From Bryobacterales bacterium (GTDB taxonomy: Bacteria > Acidobacteriota > Terriglobia > Bryobacterales > Bryobacteraceae): DNA of 15,631 nucleotides. Positions 1-7,520 of the stretch are shown piece after piece. The stretch covers positions 3,230-18,860 of the forward strand of contig PKYZ01000474.1 in NCBI GenBank assembly GCA_003132865.1. The letters are read 5' to 3'. A program made the translations under genes and the position numbers. Numbering within the stretch: the first letter of the stretch is position 1; each line of letters opens with the position of its first letter. A model generated the notes under the pieces. The model was not told the DNA's origin. It made no database searches and saw only the letters and a program-made list of their open reading frames with translations.

Positions 1-269
1 GAGCGGGACGCCCGGCAGTTGGCGAAGTTGCGGGATCGGCGCTGTCACCAGGTCGCTCCGAACTCTTCCTCCTCTCGTCCTTGCCCACCCAGCTTCGGCG
101 CACACGCCCAATGCTTCTTGCTTCCCAGATCGATCCCCGCTACGTTGGGTCGAACCACGGGCAACCCTTCGGCTTCCTCATCGTTGTCCGGGCTTATTAT
201 TGGTTTTCTCACGATTCTTCGACATCCTGCTATCCGCCTTCCGAACACGACAGCCAGGTCGGCCGACAC
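1..269 (-). pseudogene. IS110-family transposase, 5' fragment, frameshifted and cut by the window edge
   Basis: The minus-strand reading has an N-terminal segment (VVRPNVAGIDLGSKKHWACAP, about 110-175) typical of IS110-family DEDD transposases. The D of GID is the first acidic residue of the RuvC-like catalytic site. The frame then runs through FGAT into a stop at 45-47. The expected next family segment (a TxDLRQLAxWL-like stretch) seems to survive only in shifted frames: one of them reads QLRQL near bases 13-27. I therefore read this as decayed rather than intact. The first possible start in frame is a GTG at 269, but the family homology begins only around base 175, so the true start may be a TTG/GTG closer in. 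The rest of the gene lies left of the window or is lost. It sits about 120 bp beyond the end of the flagellar operon, marking the boundary of the island. The family call is fairly sure; the frameshift could also be a sequencing error. Confidence 0.68.
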
Positions 270-390
270 TCGGATTCTGGTCTAGCTTTCTCTCGCAAAG
301 CATACCTCAGCGCTGGGCGTTTAGTCACAGCCACGTTCAATCCGGCGCCGCCGGTGGCAGGGCTGATCTGTGACTCCTGGCTTCCATCCG
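270..390. other. Gene-free gap between IS110 remnant and flagellar operon end
   Basis: About 120 bases contain no credible gene. A perfect arm pair of ccggc/gccgg lies at 342-354 and a GATCTG/CAGATC pair at 364-397. Neither is followed on the minus strand by a T-run, so no convincing intrinsic terminator is visible for the minus-strand operon. In IS110-group elements the non-coding left end lies directly upstream of the transposase start and encodes the bridge RNA, so part of this gap could be degraded element end. That is inference only. Confidence 0.4.
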
Positions 391-822
391 TCAGATCTGC
401 TCCATGACGATCCGGTGGACCTTAATCAGCAGTTCCACTTCGCTGCGCGGCAGTGCCAGCGCGGCCGCGATTCCGGCGCCGTCCTGGCCGGCGCGGTGCA
501 TCCGCAGAACGTGGGTGCGCTTGCTGAGGTTGAGGCCCGATCGGGCCGGCGCCGGCGCCACCAGCATGCCGGTTTGCCGTTCCACGGCGCGCAGATCGGT
601 TTCGAGCGACTGCACGGCGAGGCGCGCGTCGCCCAGAGCGGTCTCCAATGCTTCGACCTGTTGCCGCTCCTGTAGCGAGCGGCGGAGCAAGCCGCGGATT
701 TCGGTCTTGAGGGTTACGAACAGATACAGGCACAGTCCGAAACCTGCCGCCAGCAGAACGTAGAAGACCAGCGGTTGCAGCATGAATTCAGGGTTCCAGG
801 CAATCCACAGAAAGGCGCTCAT
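391..822 (-). CDS. SwrB-like / DUF6115-DUF2802-like membrane coiled-coil protein
   Basis: The predicted product has 143 residues in three parts. There is one hydrophobic helix at about residues 16-36 (LQPLVFYVLLAAGFGLCLYL). A charged heptad-like coiled coil follows at about 40-84. After a short Pro/Ala linker comes a C-terminal helix-turn-helix-like segment at 99-137 (KRTHVLRMHRAG, then GIAAALALPRSEVELLIKV). That last segment matches the pattern 'K..vl.l...G.s..eIA..L.l...EVeLll' known from DUF6115 (SwrB of Bacillus) and DUF2802 proteins, both linked to flagellar or chemotaxis loci. SwrB is encoded directly downstream of the motility sigma factor gene and promotes assembly of the flagellar export apparatus. 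Here the gene is two places after fliA and last in the operon. Its ATG overlaps the previous stop (ATGA), which fixes the start and implies coupled translation. The architecture is seen directly; the SwrB-like role is inferred from architecture and position. Confidence 0.72.
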   Translation of the reverse strand: MSAFLWIAWNPEFMLQPLVFYVLLAAGFGLCLYLFVTLKTEIRGLLRRSLQERQQVEALETALGDARLAVQSLETDLRAVERQTGMLVAPAPARSGLNLSKRTHVLRMHRAGQDGAGIAAALALPRSEVELLIKVHRIVMEQI

Positions 823-1676
823 GGCAAGGCCTCCAGGCGTTCCTGGCGGCTCATGATGTGGTCGATCCGCACTCCATAGTTGCCTTCCACGACCACTACT
901 TCTCCACGCGCCACCACGCAGTTGTTGACAATGACCTCTACCGGTTCATCCACCGTGCGGTTCAGTTCGATGATGGATCCGGCCGTGAGCTTGAGGACGT
1001 CCTTCAAGGGAAGTTGCACGCGGCCAAACGAAACGCTTACGGCCAACTCCACCCCCATGAGCAGATTAAACGTCTTGGACGTCAGTGGAAGCTGAGTTGC
1101 CGGGTCCGCGGCGGACGGACCGCCGGCCATGGCCGTCCCGGCGGGCGGATCCGCCTCCTGGGGGGTATCTTGCGGGGCGCCCGTGATGGCTACCATCAGG
1201 GGCGGGAGCGCCGCGTCCGGATAGGCCGCTTCCACCATGTAGAACTCGGCTGCCTCCGGCGCGGCGGCCTCTTCATTCCCGGAACAGTCGATCTGGCGGC
1301 TCCAACGGCGGCCGGCGCTGCGGGACAACTCGCCCAACGACTGCTGCAGGACCTCGAGATAGGTTTCGCGCGCCTGGGAGTCATCCTCCACACCGGCCGC
1401 GCCCAAGACGCGCGCGGCGATTTGAGACCACGCATTCCGTGGCGCGCCGATCCAGATGGACGGCTCGCCGGGTAATGGAAAGCGGTGTTGCCACCACAGG
1501 ATCGCGCCATGCAGCCCAACCATCTCCTCGCTGGAGGCGGCCAGCGTCGCGCCGCCGGCGGGCGCGGTACAGGCTAGCTTGGGGCGCTCTCCGGCCAGAG
1601 ACTCCAGCACGGTGCCTAGCAGAGCCGTCCATTCTTCGGCAAACCAGCGCGCGGGACTCGTTCGATCCCCTGTCAC
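819..1676 (-). CDS. FliY-like flagellar switch protein: novel N-terminal domain plus C-terminal FliN/SpoA domain
   Basis: The predicted product has 285 residues. Residues about 203-276 are a clear FliN/SpoA domain (NLLMGVELAVSVSFGR, LKLTAGSIIELNR, VIVNNCVVARGEVVVVEGNYGVRI). SpoA domains build the bottom of the flagellar C-ring and bind the FliH/export machinery. Residues 1-165 form an alpha/beta region with a long helix (about 100-123) that could be a diverged CheC/FliY-like domain. The CheC phosphatase signature (D/S-x3-E-x2-N) is not visible. The N-terminal EIDALL peptide that binds CheY in FliM and FliY is also absent. Residues 166-198 are a Pro/Ala-rich linker. The start is GTG at 1676, overlapping the fliA stop (GTGA). 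A separate short fliN lies at 8844-9092, so this is a second SpoA protein. The fusion looks real because the frame is continuous and codon use resembles its neighbours. It may stand in for FliM or FliY, or act as an accessory switch subunit. Confidence 0.85.
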   Translation of the reverse strand: MTGDRTSPARWFAEEWTALLGTVLESLAGERPKLACTAPAGGATLAASSEEMVGLHGAILWWQHRFPLPGEPSIWIGAPRNAWSQIAARVLGAAGVEDDSQARETYLEVLQQSLGELSRSAGRRWSRQIDCSGNEEAAAPEAAEFYMVEAAYPDAALPPLMVAITGAPQDTPQEADPPAGTAMAGGPSAADPATQLPLTSKTFNLLMGVELAVSVSFGRVQLPLKDVLKLTAGSIIELNRTVDEPVEVIVNNCVVARGEVVVVEGNYGVRIDHIMSRQERLEALP

Positions 1677-2437
1677 ACCACACCTCCGGCCTGGTTGGGC
1701 CAGACCTTCTCGATGTCCGCCCGCAGCCGCAGAATGGCCTGCGACTTCAGGTGAGAGATGCGCGACTCGTGCAAGTTCACCACCTGGGCAATTTCCCGCA
1801 AGGTCAGCTCTTCAAGATAGTAGAGGCCCAACACCGTACGCTCCATGGGCGGTATTTTGCGGATAGCGTCGGACAGCAGCCGTTCGAGCTGCGACCGCTC
1901 CAGCACGCGGGAAGGCAGTTGGTCCTGGTCGTCGCTAAGGTATTCGAGCAGGCCCTTACCTTCGCCGTCCTCCCGGGTATACTCCAGGCTGCCGATGTTG
2001 AGCCCCTGCACCTCCACCAGCCAGCGGTGGTATTCTTCCAGGTCCAGGCCCATCTCGGCGGCGATCTCGTCTTCGCCGGGAATCCGGTGCAGCCGCTGCT
2101 CCGCGCGGGAGATCGCGAACTCGATCTGCTTGGCTTTCTTGCGCCTTTGCCGCGGCGCCCAGTCCAGACCGCGCAGGCTGTCCAGAATGGCACCCCGGAT
2201 CTTGTGCTCGGCGTAGGTCTTCAACTTGACGTTGTGCGCAGAATCGTACTGGTCCACGGCCGCGATCAATCCTACAATTCCGGCGGACACCAGGTCTTCG
2301 AGGCTCACGCTTTCGGGCAAGCGGTCGCGGATGCGGCGGGCAATTAGCCGGACTTGCGGCAGATGCTCCAGAATAAGGCGCTCGCGTTCCGCGGTGCCCG
2401 CCTCTCCGGTGTCCGGACAGCAGTACGGGTTAGACAT
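1673..2437 (-). CDS. fliA: Flagellar sigma factor FliA (sigma-28)
   Basis: The predicted product has 254 residues, the normal length for FliA/SigD/WhiG-type sigma factors, which direct RNA polymerase to late flagellar and chemotaxis promoters. Region 2 lies at about 20-90 (SLEDLVSAGIVGLIAAVDQYD, split here around LEDL and GLIAAVD, then TYAEHKIRGAILDSLR, the family hallmark). Region 3 covers about 94-150 (RKKAKQIEFAISRAEQRLHR, GEDEIAAEMGL). Region 4, at about 183-243, has the DNA-binding helix-turn-helix (LTLREIAQVVNLHESRISHL). The ATG at 2437 is preceded by an AAGG-type ribosome site and lies 20 bases after flhF. The gene sits mid-operon instead of heading a regulon. Its partner anti-sigma factor FlgM is not in the window. 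Identification is firm. Confidence 0.95.
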   Translation of the reverse strand: MSNPYCCPDTGEAGTAERERLILEHLPQVRLIARRIRDRLPESVSLEDLVSAGIVGLIAAVDQYDSAHNVKLKTYAEHKIRGAILDSLRGLDWAPRQRRKKAKQIEFAISRAEQRLHRIPGEDEIAAEMGLDLEEYHRWLVEVQGLNIGSLEYTREDGEGKGLLEYLSDDQDQLPSRVLERSQLERLLSDAIRKIPPMERTVLGLYYLEELTLREIAQVVNLHESRISHLKSQAILRLRADIEKVWPNQAGGVV

Positions 2438-2457
2438 GGCGCCTTAAGCAATTCCTT

Positions 2458-3561
2458 TCATGCGGCTAACCGCTTGGTGCTGAGCGTCTGCGGCCAAAGC
2501 AGGCTCAGGATGCGCTCTTTGGTGGCCGGCGCGACGTCCTCCGGGATCTCCTGTCCGGTTCCCAGGAACGAGACAGGCTTCGCCTGCCGCACCGACAATG
2601 AGAACGCCGTACCGAAGCAAGCGGTCTCGTCCAGCCTGGTGAACAGCAGGCTGGACGGACGGAAGATTTCGAAGCGCTCCGCCACATGCGTTAGATCGGC
2701 GGATTTCATGGAAGCCGTTAACACCAGATGGGTAGCAATTTCCGGCCGGGTGGACAGAAAGCGGGCCAGATCCGCCGCGCGATCCATGTCGCGCGGGCCG
2801 TAACCGGGAGTGTCGATCAAAACCAGCCGCTTTCCCCGATGCTCGTCGAGCGCCTGCGCCAGCACGCCCACGCTATCCAGCGCCTGGAAACCGGCGCCCA
2901 GAATGGTGGCATAGGACCGCAACTGGTCGGCTCCCGCCACCCGGAAATCGTCCATCGACACCAATGCCAGCGGCCGGCGCTCCGCCAGACCCCAGGTCAC
3001 GGCCAGTTTGGCGAGCATGGTCGTCTTGCCGGCCCCCGGGGGGCCGGCCAGCGCCACCACGCGGGGTCCGTTCGCCGCGGCCAACGTGCTATTCACCAGG
3101 ATGCGCTGTTCGATCTCCGCCCTTACGGCGCCCTCAAGTCCGCTCATCTCTGGCGCGGCGCGGCGCTCGGCGTCGTCCAGAATCTGATGCACAAGTTCAG
3201 CGTCCATGTCCGTCGCCATGAGGCGGGCGTGCCATTCCGGCATCTCGGGACTGGTGGACGGCCAGCGCGCCCCGCTCCAGGCCGAGCGCGTAATGGTCTT
3301 GCCCATCACGTCCAGTTGCCTGCGCATCTCGGCCATCTCGCGGGCCAGCCGGGCATCCTGCGGGCCGGTATCCTCCGGAGCCTGCGGCTTGGCGGTCTCC
3401 GCTTCCGGCACCAGGGCGCACACCACTTCGTACTCGCCCAAGTGGCGCGCCTCTAGCGGCGCCTTGCGGGACTCGACCAACATGGCTTCGGCCCCCATCT
3501 CCCTGCGCGCCAGGGCCACCGCCCCTTCTACTGTGCTTGCATAAAAGGACTTAATTCGCAT
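2458..3561 (-). CDS. flhF: FlhF, SRP-type GTPase controlling flagellar placement/number
   Basis: The predicted product has 367 residues. The N-terminal B domain begins MRIKSFYASTVEGAVALAR with EMGAEAMLVESR, the usual FlhF opening. A variable acidic linker follows to about 115, then helical N and GTPase G domains. Visible motifs are the P-loop GPPGAGKT (173-180), the SRP-type DDFRVAGADQLRSYA (204-218, matching D-T-Y-R-x-G-A), the G3 motif DTPG (250-253; the family more often has DTAG) and TRLDE (308-312). The C-terminal GT..SLS...PVSFLGTGQEIPEDV block is specific to FlhF. FlhF recruits early flagellar components to the assembly site at the membrane and is normally paired with the ATPase FlhG, which is missing here. 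The ATG at 3561 follows GGGAGAG, 9 bases after the flhA stop. Identification is firm. Confidence 0.95.
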   Translation of the reverse strand: MRIKSFYASTVEGAVALARREMGAEAMLVESRKAPLEARHLGEYEVVCALVPEAETAKPQAPEDTGPQDARLAREMAEMRRQLDVMGKTITRSAWSGARWPSTSPEMPEWHARLMATDMDAELVHQILDDAERRAAPEMSGLEGAVRAEIEQRILVNSTLAAANGPRVVALAGPPGAGKTTMLAKLAVTWGLAERRPLALVSMDDFRVAGADQLRSYATILGAGFQALDSVGVLAQALDEHRGKRLVLIDTPGYGPRDMDRAADLARFLSTRPEIATHLVLTASMKSADLTHVAERFEIFRPSSLLFTRLDETACFGTAFSLSVRQAKPVSFLGTGQEIPEDVAPATKERILSLLWPQTLSTKRLAA

Positions 3562-3570
3562 CTCTCTCCC

Positions 3571-5643
3571 TTACTGAACGACTCCCAGGGACACCACCTT
3601 CACACCGGCCGGAATCTCGTTGTGCGAAAGGAAGAACAGATTCGGCAGGGTAGGCTCCACCATTTGCCGCAGAAAATAACGGGCGCCGGCGGTGGTCACC
3701 GCCGCCACCGGTCCCTCCGGACTTCCAACCTTGCGCTGGATGCGGTCCAGAATTTCACGGATGGTCTGCGGCGCCATGCTCAAGTGACTGTTCTGCTCCG
3801 CATGCTGCACCGCGGACTCCACGGCCTGCTCGATCGAAGCGTCCAAAAAATAAGCCGGCAGGTTGCCGGACGCATCCAGATAGCGCTTGGCAACCGTGCG
3901 CCGGACCGCCTGCCGGGCGTACTCGGTGAGCAGCACCAGGTTGCGCGTGGACAGGGCCGCCTCGCCGAGGGCCTCCAGAATCGAACCGGTGTCGCGGATG
4001 GAGACTCGCTCGCGCAGCAGATTCTGCAACACGCGCTGGACCACCGAGAGCGGAAGCTGTTTGGGCACCAGATCCTCGACCACTTTGGGCTGTTCGACGG
4101 CCGCCAGATCCAGCACCTTCTTGGCATCCTGGCGCGAAAACAGCTCATGCGCGTGTCGCCGGGCCAACTCCGCAATGTGGGTGCCCAGCACGCTGACCGC
4201 ATCGACCAGCGTGTATCCGGCCGCGCGGGCCTGTTCGGCGCGCTGGTCGGGGATCCACCAGGCGGCCAATCCGAAGGCCGGTTCGCGGGTGGCTGTGCCT
4301 TCCAACGCCGGAGCGCTCCGTCCGGAGGGGATGGCCAACTGGCAGCCCTGCGGCAGTTCGTAGCGGGCGATCTCCGCGCCCTTGAGCGAGATCACATATT
4401 CACGCGCGCGTAGCGCCAGATTGTCGGCTACCCGGACCGGCGGCAAAAGGTAGCCGAGATCGGCGGCCAGTTGCCGCCGGATGCCCGATATGCGCTTCAG
4501 CAGCGGCGAGTTCTGGGCGCCTTCCACCATCTTGACCAGCCCCAGCCCCACTTCGATGGCCAGCGGCTCTACCTTGAGCAGGCCTTCCAGATTCTCGCGG
4601 GCGGGTTTGGCCGCGCTGGGCGCTTGCTCCTTGGCAGCCGGCCGCGAGCGCATGCGCCAGCCCCCCGCTCCCAGCCCCAGGCCCAGCAACAGAAACGGGA
4701 TTCCGGGCATGCCCGGCACGCACGCCAGCACGATCAGAACGCCGCTCGCCAGCAGCAGGGGTTGCGGGCTGCCGAAGATCTGCTTGCGGAAATCCGCGCC
4801 CAGCCGCGCGTCCGAGCCGGACCGGGTGATGACCAAGGCGCCCGAAACCGAGATCATGAGGGCCGGAACGACCGTCACCAGGCCGTCTCCGATGGTGAGC
4901 ACCGTGTAGGTCTCGAGCGCGTGCCGCAGTTCCATGCCGTGCTGCAGTACGCCGATCAGGAAGCCCGCGATAATGTTGATGCTGGTGATCAGGATGCTGG
5001 CCACCGCATCCCGCTGGGTGAAGCGGGAGGCGCCGTCCATGGCGCCGTAGAACTCCGCCTCCGCCGCCAGTTGCTTACGGCGCCGGCGCGCTTCGGATTC
5101 GTCGATCAGTCCCGAGCTCAGGTCCGAATCGATGGACATCTGCTTTCCGGGCAGCGCGTCGAGGGTGAAGCGCGCCGTGACCTCCGAGATGCGCACCGCG
5201 CCGTGATTGATGACCACGTACTGGATGGCGATCAACACCAGGAAAATCACCGTTCCGATGATGTAGTTGCCGCCCACCACAAAGCTGCCGAAGGCTTCGA
5301 TCACATGTCCGGCGGCGGAGGTCCCCGTGTTGCCGTTGAGCAGGATCAGCCGCGCCGACGAGACGTTCAAAGCCAGCCTGTAAAGCGTCAACAACAGCAG
5401 CGTGGTGGGAAAGACGTTGAAATCCGACGGACGCTGTATATACATGGCGGTCATCATGACGATGACCGACATCATGATGTCCACCACCAGCAGCAGGTCC
5501 AACAGGAAGGGCGGCAGCGGAGTGATGAGGGCCATCACGATGGCCAGTACGGCCACCGGCACGCCCAGGTCCGCCGCGCCTCCGCCGGAGAAGAACTCCA
5601 GCGGCTTCCAACCCGTTTTGGCTATTGCCGTCGCTGTCGCCAT
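3571..5643 (-). CDS. flhA: FlhA, flagellar type III export gate protein
   Basis: The predicted product has 690 residues, full length for the family. The N-terminal half carries about eight membrane helices between residues 28 and 328. The conserved cytoplasmic FHIPEP loop between helices 4 and 5 has ARFTLDALPGKQMSIDSDL (157-175) and GAMDGASRF (200-208), with acidic residues implicated in proton-driven export. The signature RLALNVSSARLIL lies at 89-101. After a linker at about 331-355, the C-terminal cytoplasmic domain forms the nonameric ring that docks substrate-chaperone complexes. It ends with LSHNEIPAGVKVVSLGVVQ, as in FlhA. The ATG at 5643 is preceded by GGAG in a 34-base gap after flhB, the longest gap in the minus-strand run. 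Length and the flagellar gene context exclude a virulence InvA/LcrD homologue. Identification is firm. Confidence 0.97.
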   Translation of the reverse strand: MATATAIAKTGWKPLEFFSGGGAADLGVPVAVLAIVMALITPLPPFLLDLLLVVDIMMSVIVMMTAMYIQRPSDFNVFPTTLLLLTLYRLALNVSSARLILLNGNTGTSAAGHVIEAFGSFVVGGNYIIGTVIFLVLIAIQYVVINHGAVRISEVTARFTLDALPGKQMSIDSDLSSGLIDESEARRRRKQLAAEAEFYGAMDGASRFTQRDAVASILITSINIIAGFLIGVLQHGMELRHALETYTVLTIGDGLVTVVPALMISVSGALVITRSGSDARLGADFRKQIFGSPQPLLLASGVLIVLACVPGMPGIPFLLLGLGLGAGGWRMRSRPAAKEQAPSAAKPARENLEGLLKVEPLAIEVGLGLVKMVEGAQNSPLLKRISGIRRQLAADLGYLLPPVRVADNLALRAREYVISLKGAEIARYELPQGCQLAIPSGRSAPALEGTATREPAFGLAAWWIPDQRAEQARAAGYTLVDAVSVLGTHIAELARRHAHELFSRQDAKKVLDLAAVEQPKVVEDLVPKQLPLSVVQRVLQNLLRERVSIRDTGSILEALGEAALSTRNLVLLTEYARQAVRRTVAKRYLDASGNLPAYFLDASIEQAVESAVQHAEQNSHLSMAPQTIREILDRIQRKVGSPEGPVAAVTTAGARYFLRQMVEPTLPNLFFLSHNEIPAGVKVVSLGVVQ

Positions 5644-5677
5644 TCCGCTTATCTCCAGATTCTGTCCCCGCGTCCCC

Positions 5678-6736
5678 TTACCCAGGTAATCGACCGTTCA
5701 TGAGTTTATAAACATAGGCCAGGATCTCGGCCACGGCGCGATACAGGTGCGCCGGGATCTCCTGGCCGACCTCCACCGAGCTGTACAGCGCCTGCGCCAG
5801 CGGCGGATTCTCGATGATGGGCACCTGGTGCTCCATGGCCCGCTGGCGAATGCGCAGCGCCAGATAATTCTTCCCTTTAGCCACCACCACCGGCGTGGCC
5901 ATGGAATCCAGGGCATAGCGCAGCGCCACCGCGTAATGCGTCGGATTGACGATCACGGCGGTGGCTTTGGGAACTTCTTTCATCATTTGGTGCCGCAGAA
6001 GGTCTCGTCGCATGCGGCGAATGCGCCCCTTCATTTGCGGGTTGCCTTCATTCTCCTTGAACTCGTCGCGAATCTCCTGCTTGCTCATGCGCAGGTCTTT
6101 GCGGTAGCGGCGGCGCTGCCGGAACAGGTCCACCGCGCCGAAAACCAGGAAGACGCCGCAGGCTTTCCAGAGCAGTGTTCCGAACGAACCGCAGACCAAG
6201 CGGAAGCCCGATTCGACACCCTGAAAGGGAAGCGCCATGTAAGCGAACAGGTTGTCCCGGATGATTCCGTACACCGCCATACCGAACAGCGGGAGCATGA
6301 CTAACGCGCGCAGCAGCGCGGGCAGGTTTTGCTTTGGCAACTCGCGCAGCCGCGACAGCGGGTTCAGCCGCTTTAGATCGGGGGCCAGCTTTTTCAGGCT
6401 CACGCCGAGTTGCGAGGCGGCCATTTGCATGCCAAGCGTCACCACTAGCAGCACGCCCGCGGCGGGCGCCAGCAGCCGCAGCAGGTCCACCAGCAGGTAC
6501 CGGCTGGTCTCCACGATCTGCGTCTGCTGCGCGGAGAAGGCCGCCGCCAGCGCATGCCGCATCAGCAGGCGCAATTCGGCGAACCATTGCCCGCCCCAGG
6601 CTTCGAGCACGGCCACGAACGCAATGAATTGCATGGCCGAGACGAACTGGCGCGCGGTGGGGAACTGTCCTTCCTTGCGCGCTTTGTCCAGGCGCTTGGG
6701 GGTGGGCTGTTCCGTTTTCTGACCGTTGTCCGCCAC
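5678..6736 (-). CDS. flhB: FlhB, export gate protein and substrate-specificity switch
   Basis: The predicted product has 352 residues. The N-terminus carries the family opening KTEQPTPKRLDKARKEGQ (7-24). Four membrane segments lie at about 33-48, 83-105, 140-160 and 180-203. The amphipathic stretch LNPLSRLRELPKQN and the linker helix (YRKDLRMSKQEIRDEFKENE) lead to the self-cleavage motif NPTH at 264-267. Cleavage after this Asn lets FlhB change from exporting rod/hook subunits to filament subunits on a signal from FliK, which is encoded at the head of the same operon. The C-terminal domain has the expected VVVAKG and IIENPPLAQALY blocks. The start is a GTG at 6736, 13 bases after the fliR stop, with only a weak GGAA ribosome site, so translational coupling to fliR is likely. 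Identification is firm. Confidence 0.96.
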   Translation of the reverse strand: MADNGQKTEQPTPKRLDKARKEGQFPTARQFVSAMQFIAFVAVLEAWGGQWFAELRLLMRHALAAAFSAQQTQIVETSRYLLVDLLRLLAPAAGVLLVVTLGMQMAASQLGVSLKKLAPDLKRLNPLSRLRELPKQNLPALLRALVMLPLFGMAVYGIIRDNLFAYMALPFQGVESGFRLVCGSFGTLLWKACGVFLVFGAVDLFRQRRRYRKDLRMSKQEIRDEFKENEGNPQMKGRIRRMRRDLLRHQMMKEVPKATAVIVNPTHYAVALRYALDSMATPVVVAKGKNYLALRIRQRAMEHQVPIIENPPLAQALYSSVEVGQEIPAHLYRAVAEILAYVYKLMNGRLPG

Positions 6737-6749
6737 GAAGTTTCCGCAC

Positions 6750-7520
6750 TCAAAAGCGCAGCGCCTGGCGCAGCGTTCCGAAAACCACGCCGCCGTAGGC
6801 CGCCAGGAGCCTGGGCAGCAGAACGGTGATCCAACCCAACAGCACCAGCGCCGCGGTCATCTTGATGGGGAAAGCCAGCGTCAACAGTTGCAATTGGGCG
6901 TTGAGGCGCCCCAGCAGCCCCAGCGCGATGTCCGCCAGCACCAGGAGCGCGATAGCCGGCAATGCCAGCCGCACCGCGAGCGCCAGCATGTCCCCACCCA
7001 GGCGCAGCAGCGCCTCCGCCGCGGGCCTTGCGATCCAGGCTCCGGCCGGATGCGCTTCCAGGCTGTAAGCCAGCGTCCGGATCACCTCCCGGTCCAAGCC
7101 GAGAGAGAGAAAAACCATGCCGCCGGCCAACTGCGCGAACACCAGCAGCACGCCCGACTCGCCCTGCGTGGTTGGATCGATGGTTTGGGCAAAGCTGAAC
7201 CCGGCGTTCAGGCTGAGGATTTGCGCGGCCATCAGGAAGACTTCCAGGATGAAAGCCACGCCCAAGCCTATAGTGACCCCCACGGCGATTTCCGGCAGCA
7301 CCCACAACAGCATGCGCGGGGCATCCGCCCGTGCCGCGTCGATTCGCGGCCAAAGGGGAAACAGCGCCATGGTAATCGATACCGACAGGACAATGCGCGC
7401 CAGCCGCGGACCGCTTTGAAAGCCGGGAATGGGCACCAACGCGAAGACTCCGGAAACCCGTGCCAGCACCAGCAGAAACCCGTAGAGCGTGGAGAGGCCC
7501 AGGGTGAGATCAGCGGGCAT
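6750..7520 (-). CDS. fliR: FliR, flagellar export gate membrane protein
   Basis: The predicted product has 256 residues and is almost entirely hydrophobic, with about six membrane segments. Family landmarks are the N-terminal LLVLARVSGVFALVPIPG, the polar loop SFAQTIDPTTQGESGVL near residues 108-126, and a conserved C-terminal helix pair (LNAQLQLLTLAFPIKM). FliR supplies one subunit to the FliP5-FliQ4-FliR1 export channel. The ATG at 7520 lies inside the end of fliQ with an 11-base overlap and is preceded by a GGGGCGG run. Position between fliQ and flhB is standard. Identification is firm. Confidence 0.94.
   Translation of the reverse strand: MPADLTLGLSTLYGFLLVLARVSGVFALVPIPGFQSGPRLARIVLSVSITMALFPLWPRIDAARADAPRMLLWVLPEIAVGVTIGLGVAFILEVFLMAAQILSLNAGFSFAQTIDPTTQGESGVLLVFAQLAGGMVFLSLGLDREVIRTLAYSLEAHPAGAWIARPAAEALLRLGGDMLALAVRLALPAIALLVLADIALGLLGRLNAQLQLLTLAFPIKMTAALVLLGWITVLLPRLLAAYGGVVFGTLRQALRF

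Noticed and set aside
342..397. Terminator hairpins after the minus-strand operon
   Set aside because: The ccggc/gccgg stem (342-354) is short, and the GATCTG/CAGATC pair has a loop of about 22 bases. Neither is followed by a T-run on the minus strand.
4471..5703. Plus-strand open frame of 410 codons opposite flhA
   Set aside because: It is a shadow of flhA codons, rich in Arg, Gln and His, with no recognisable motif.
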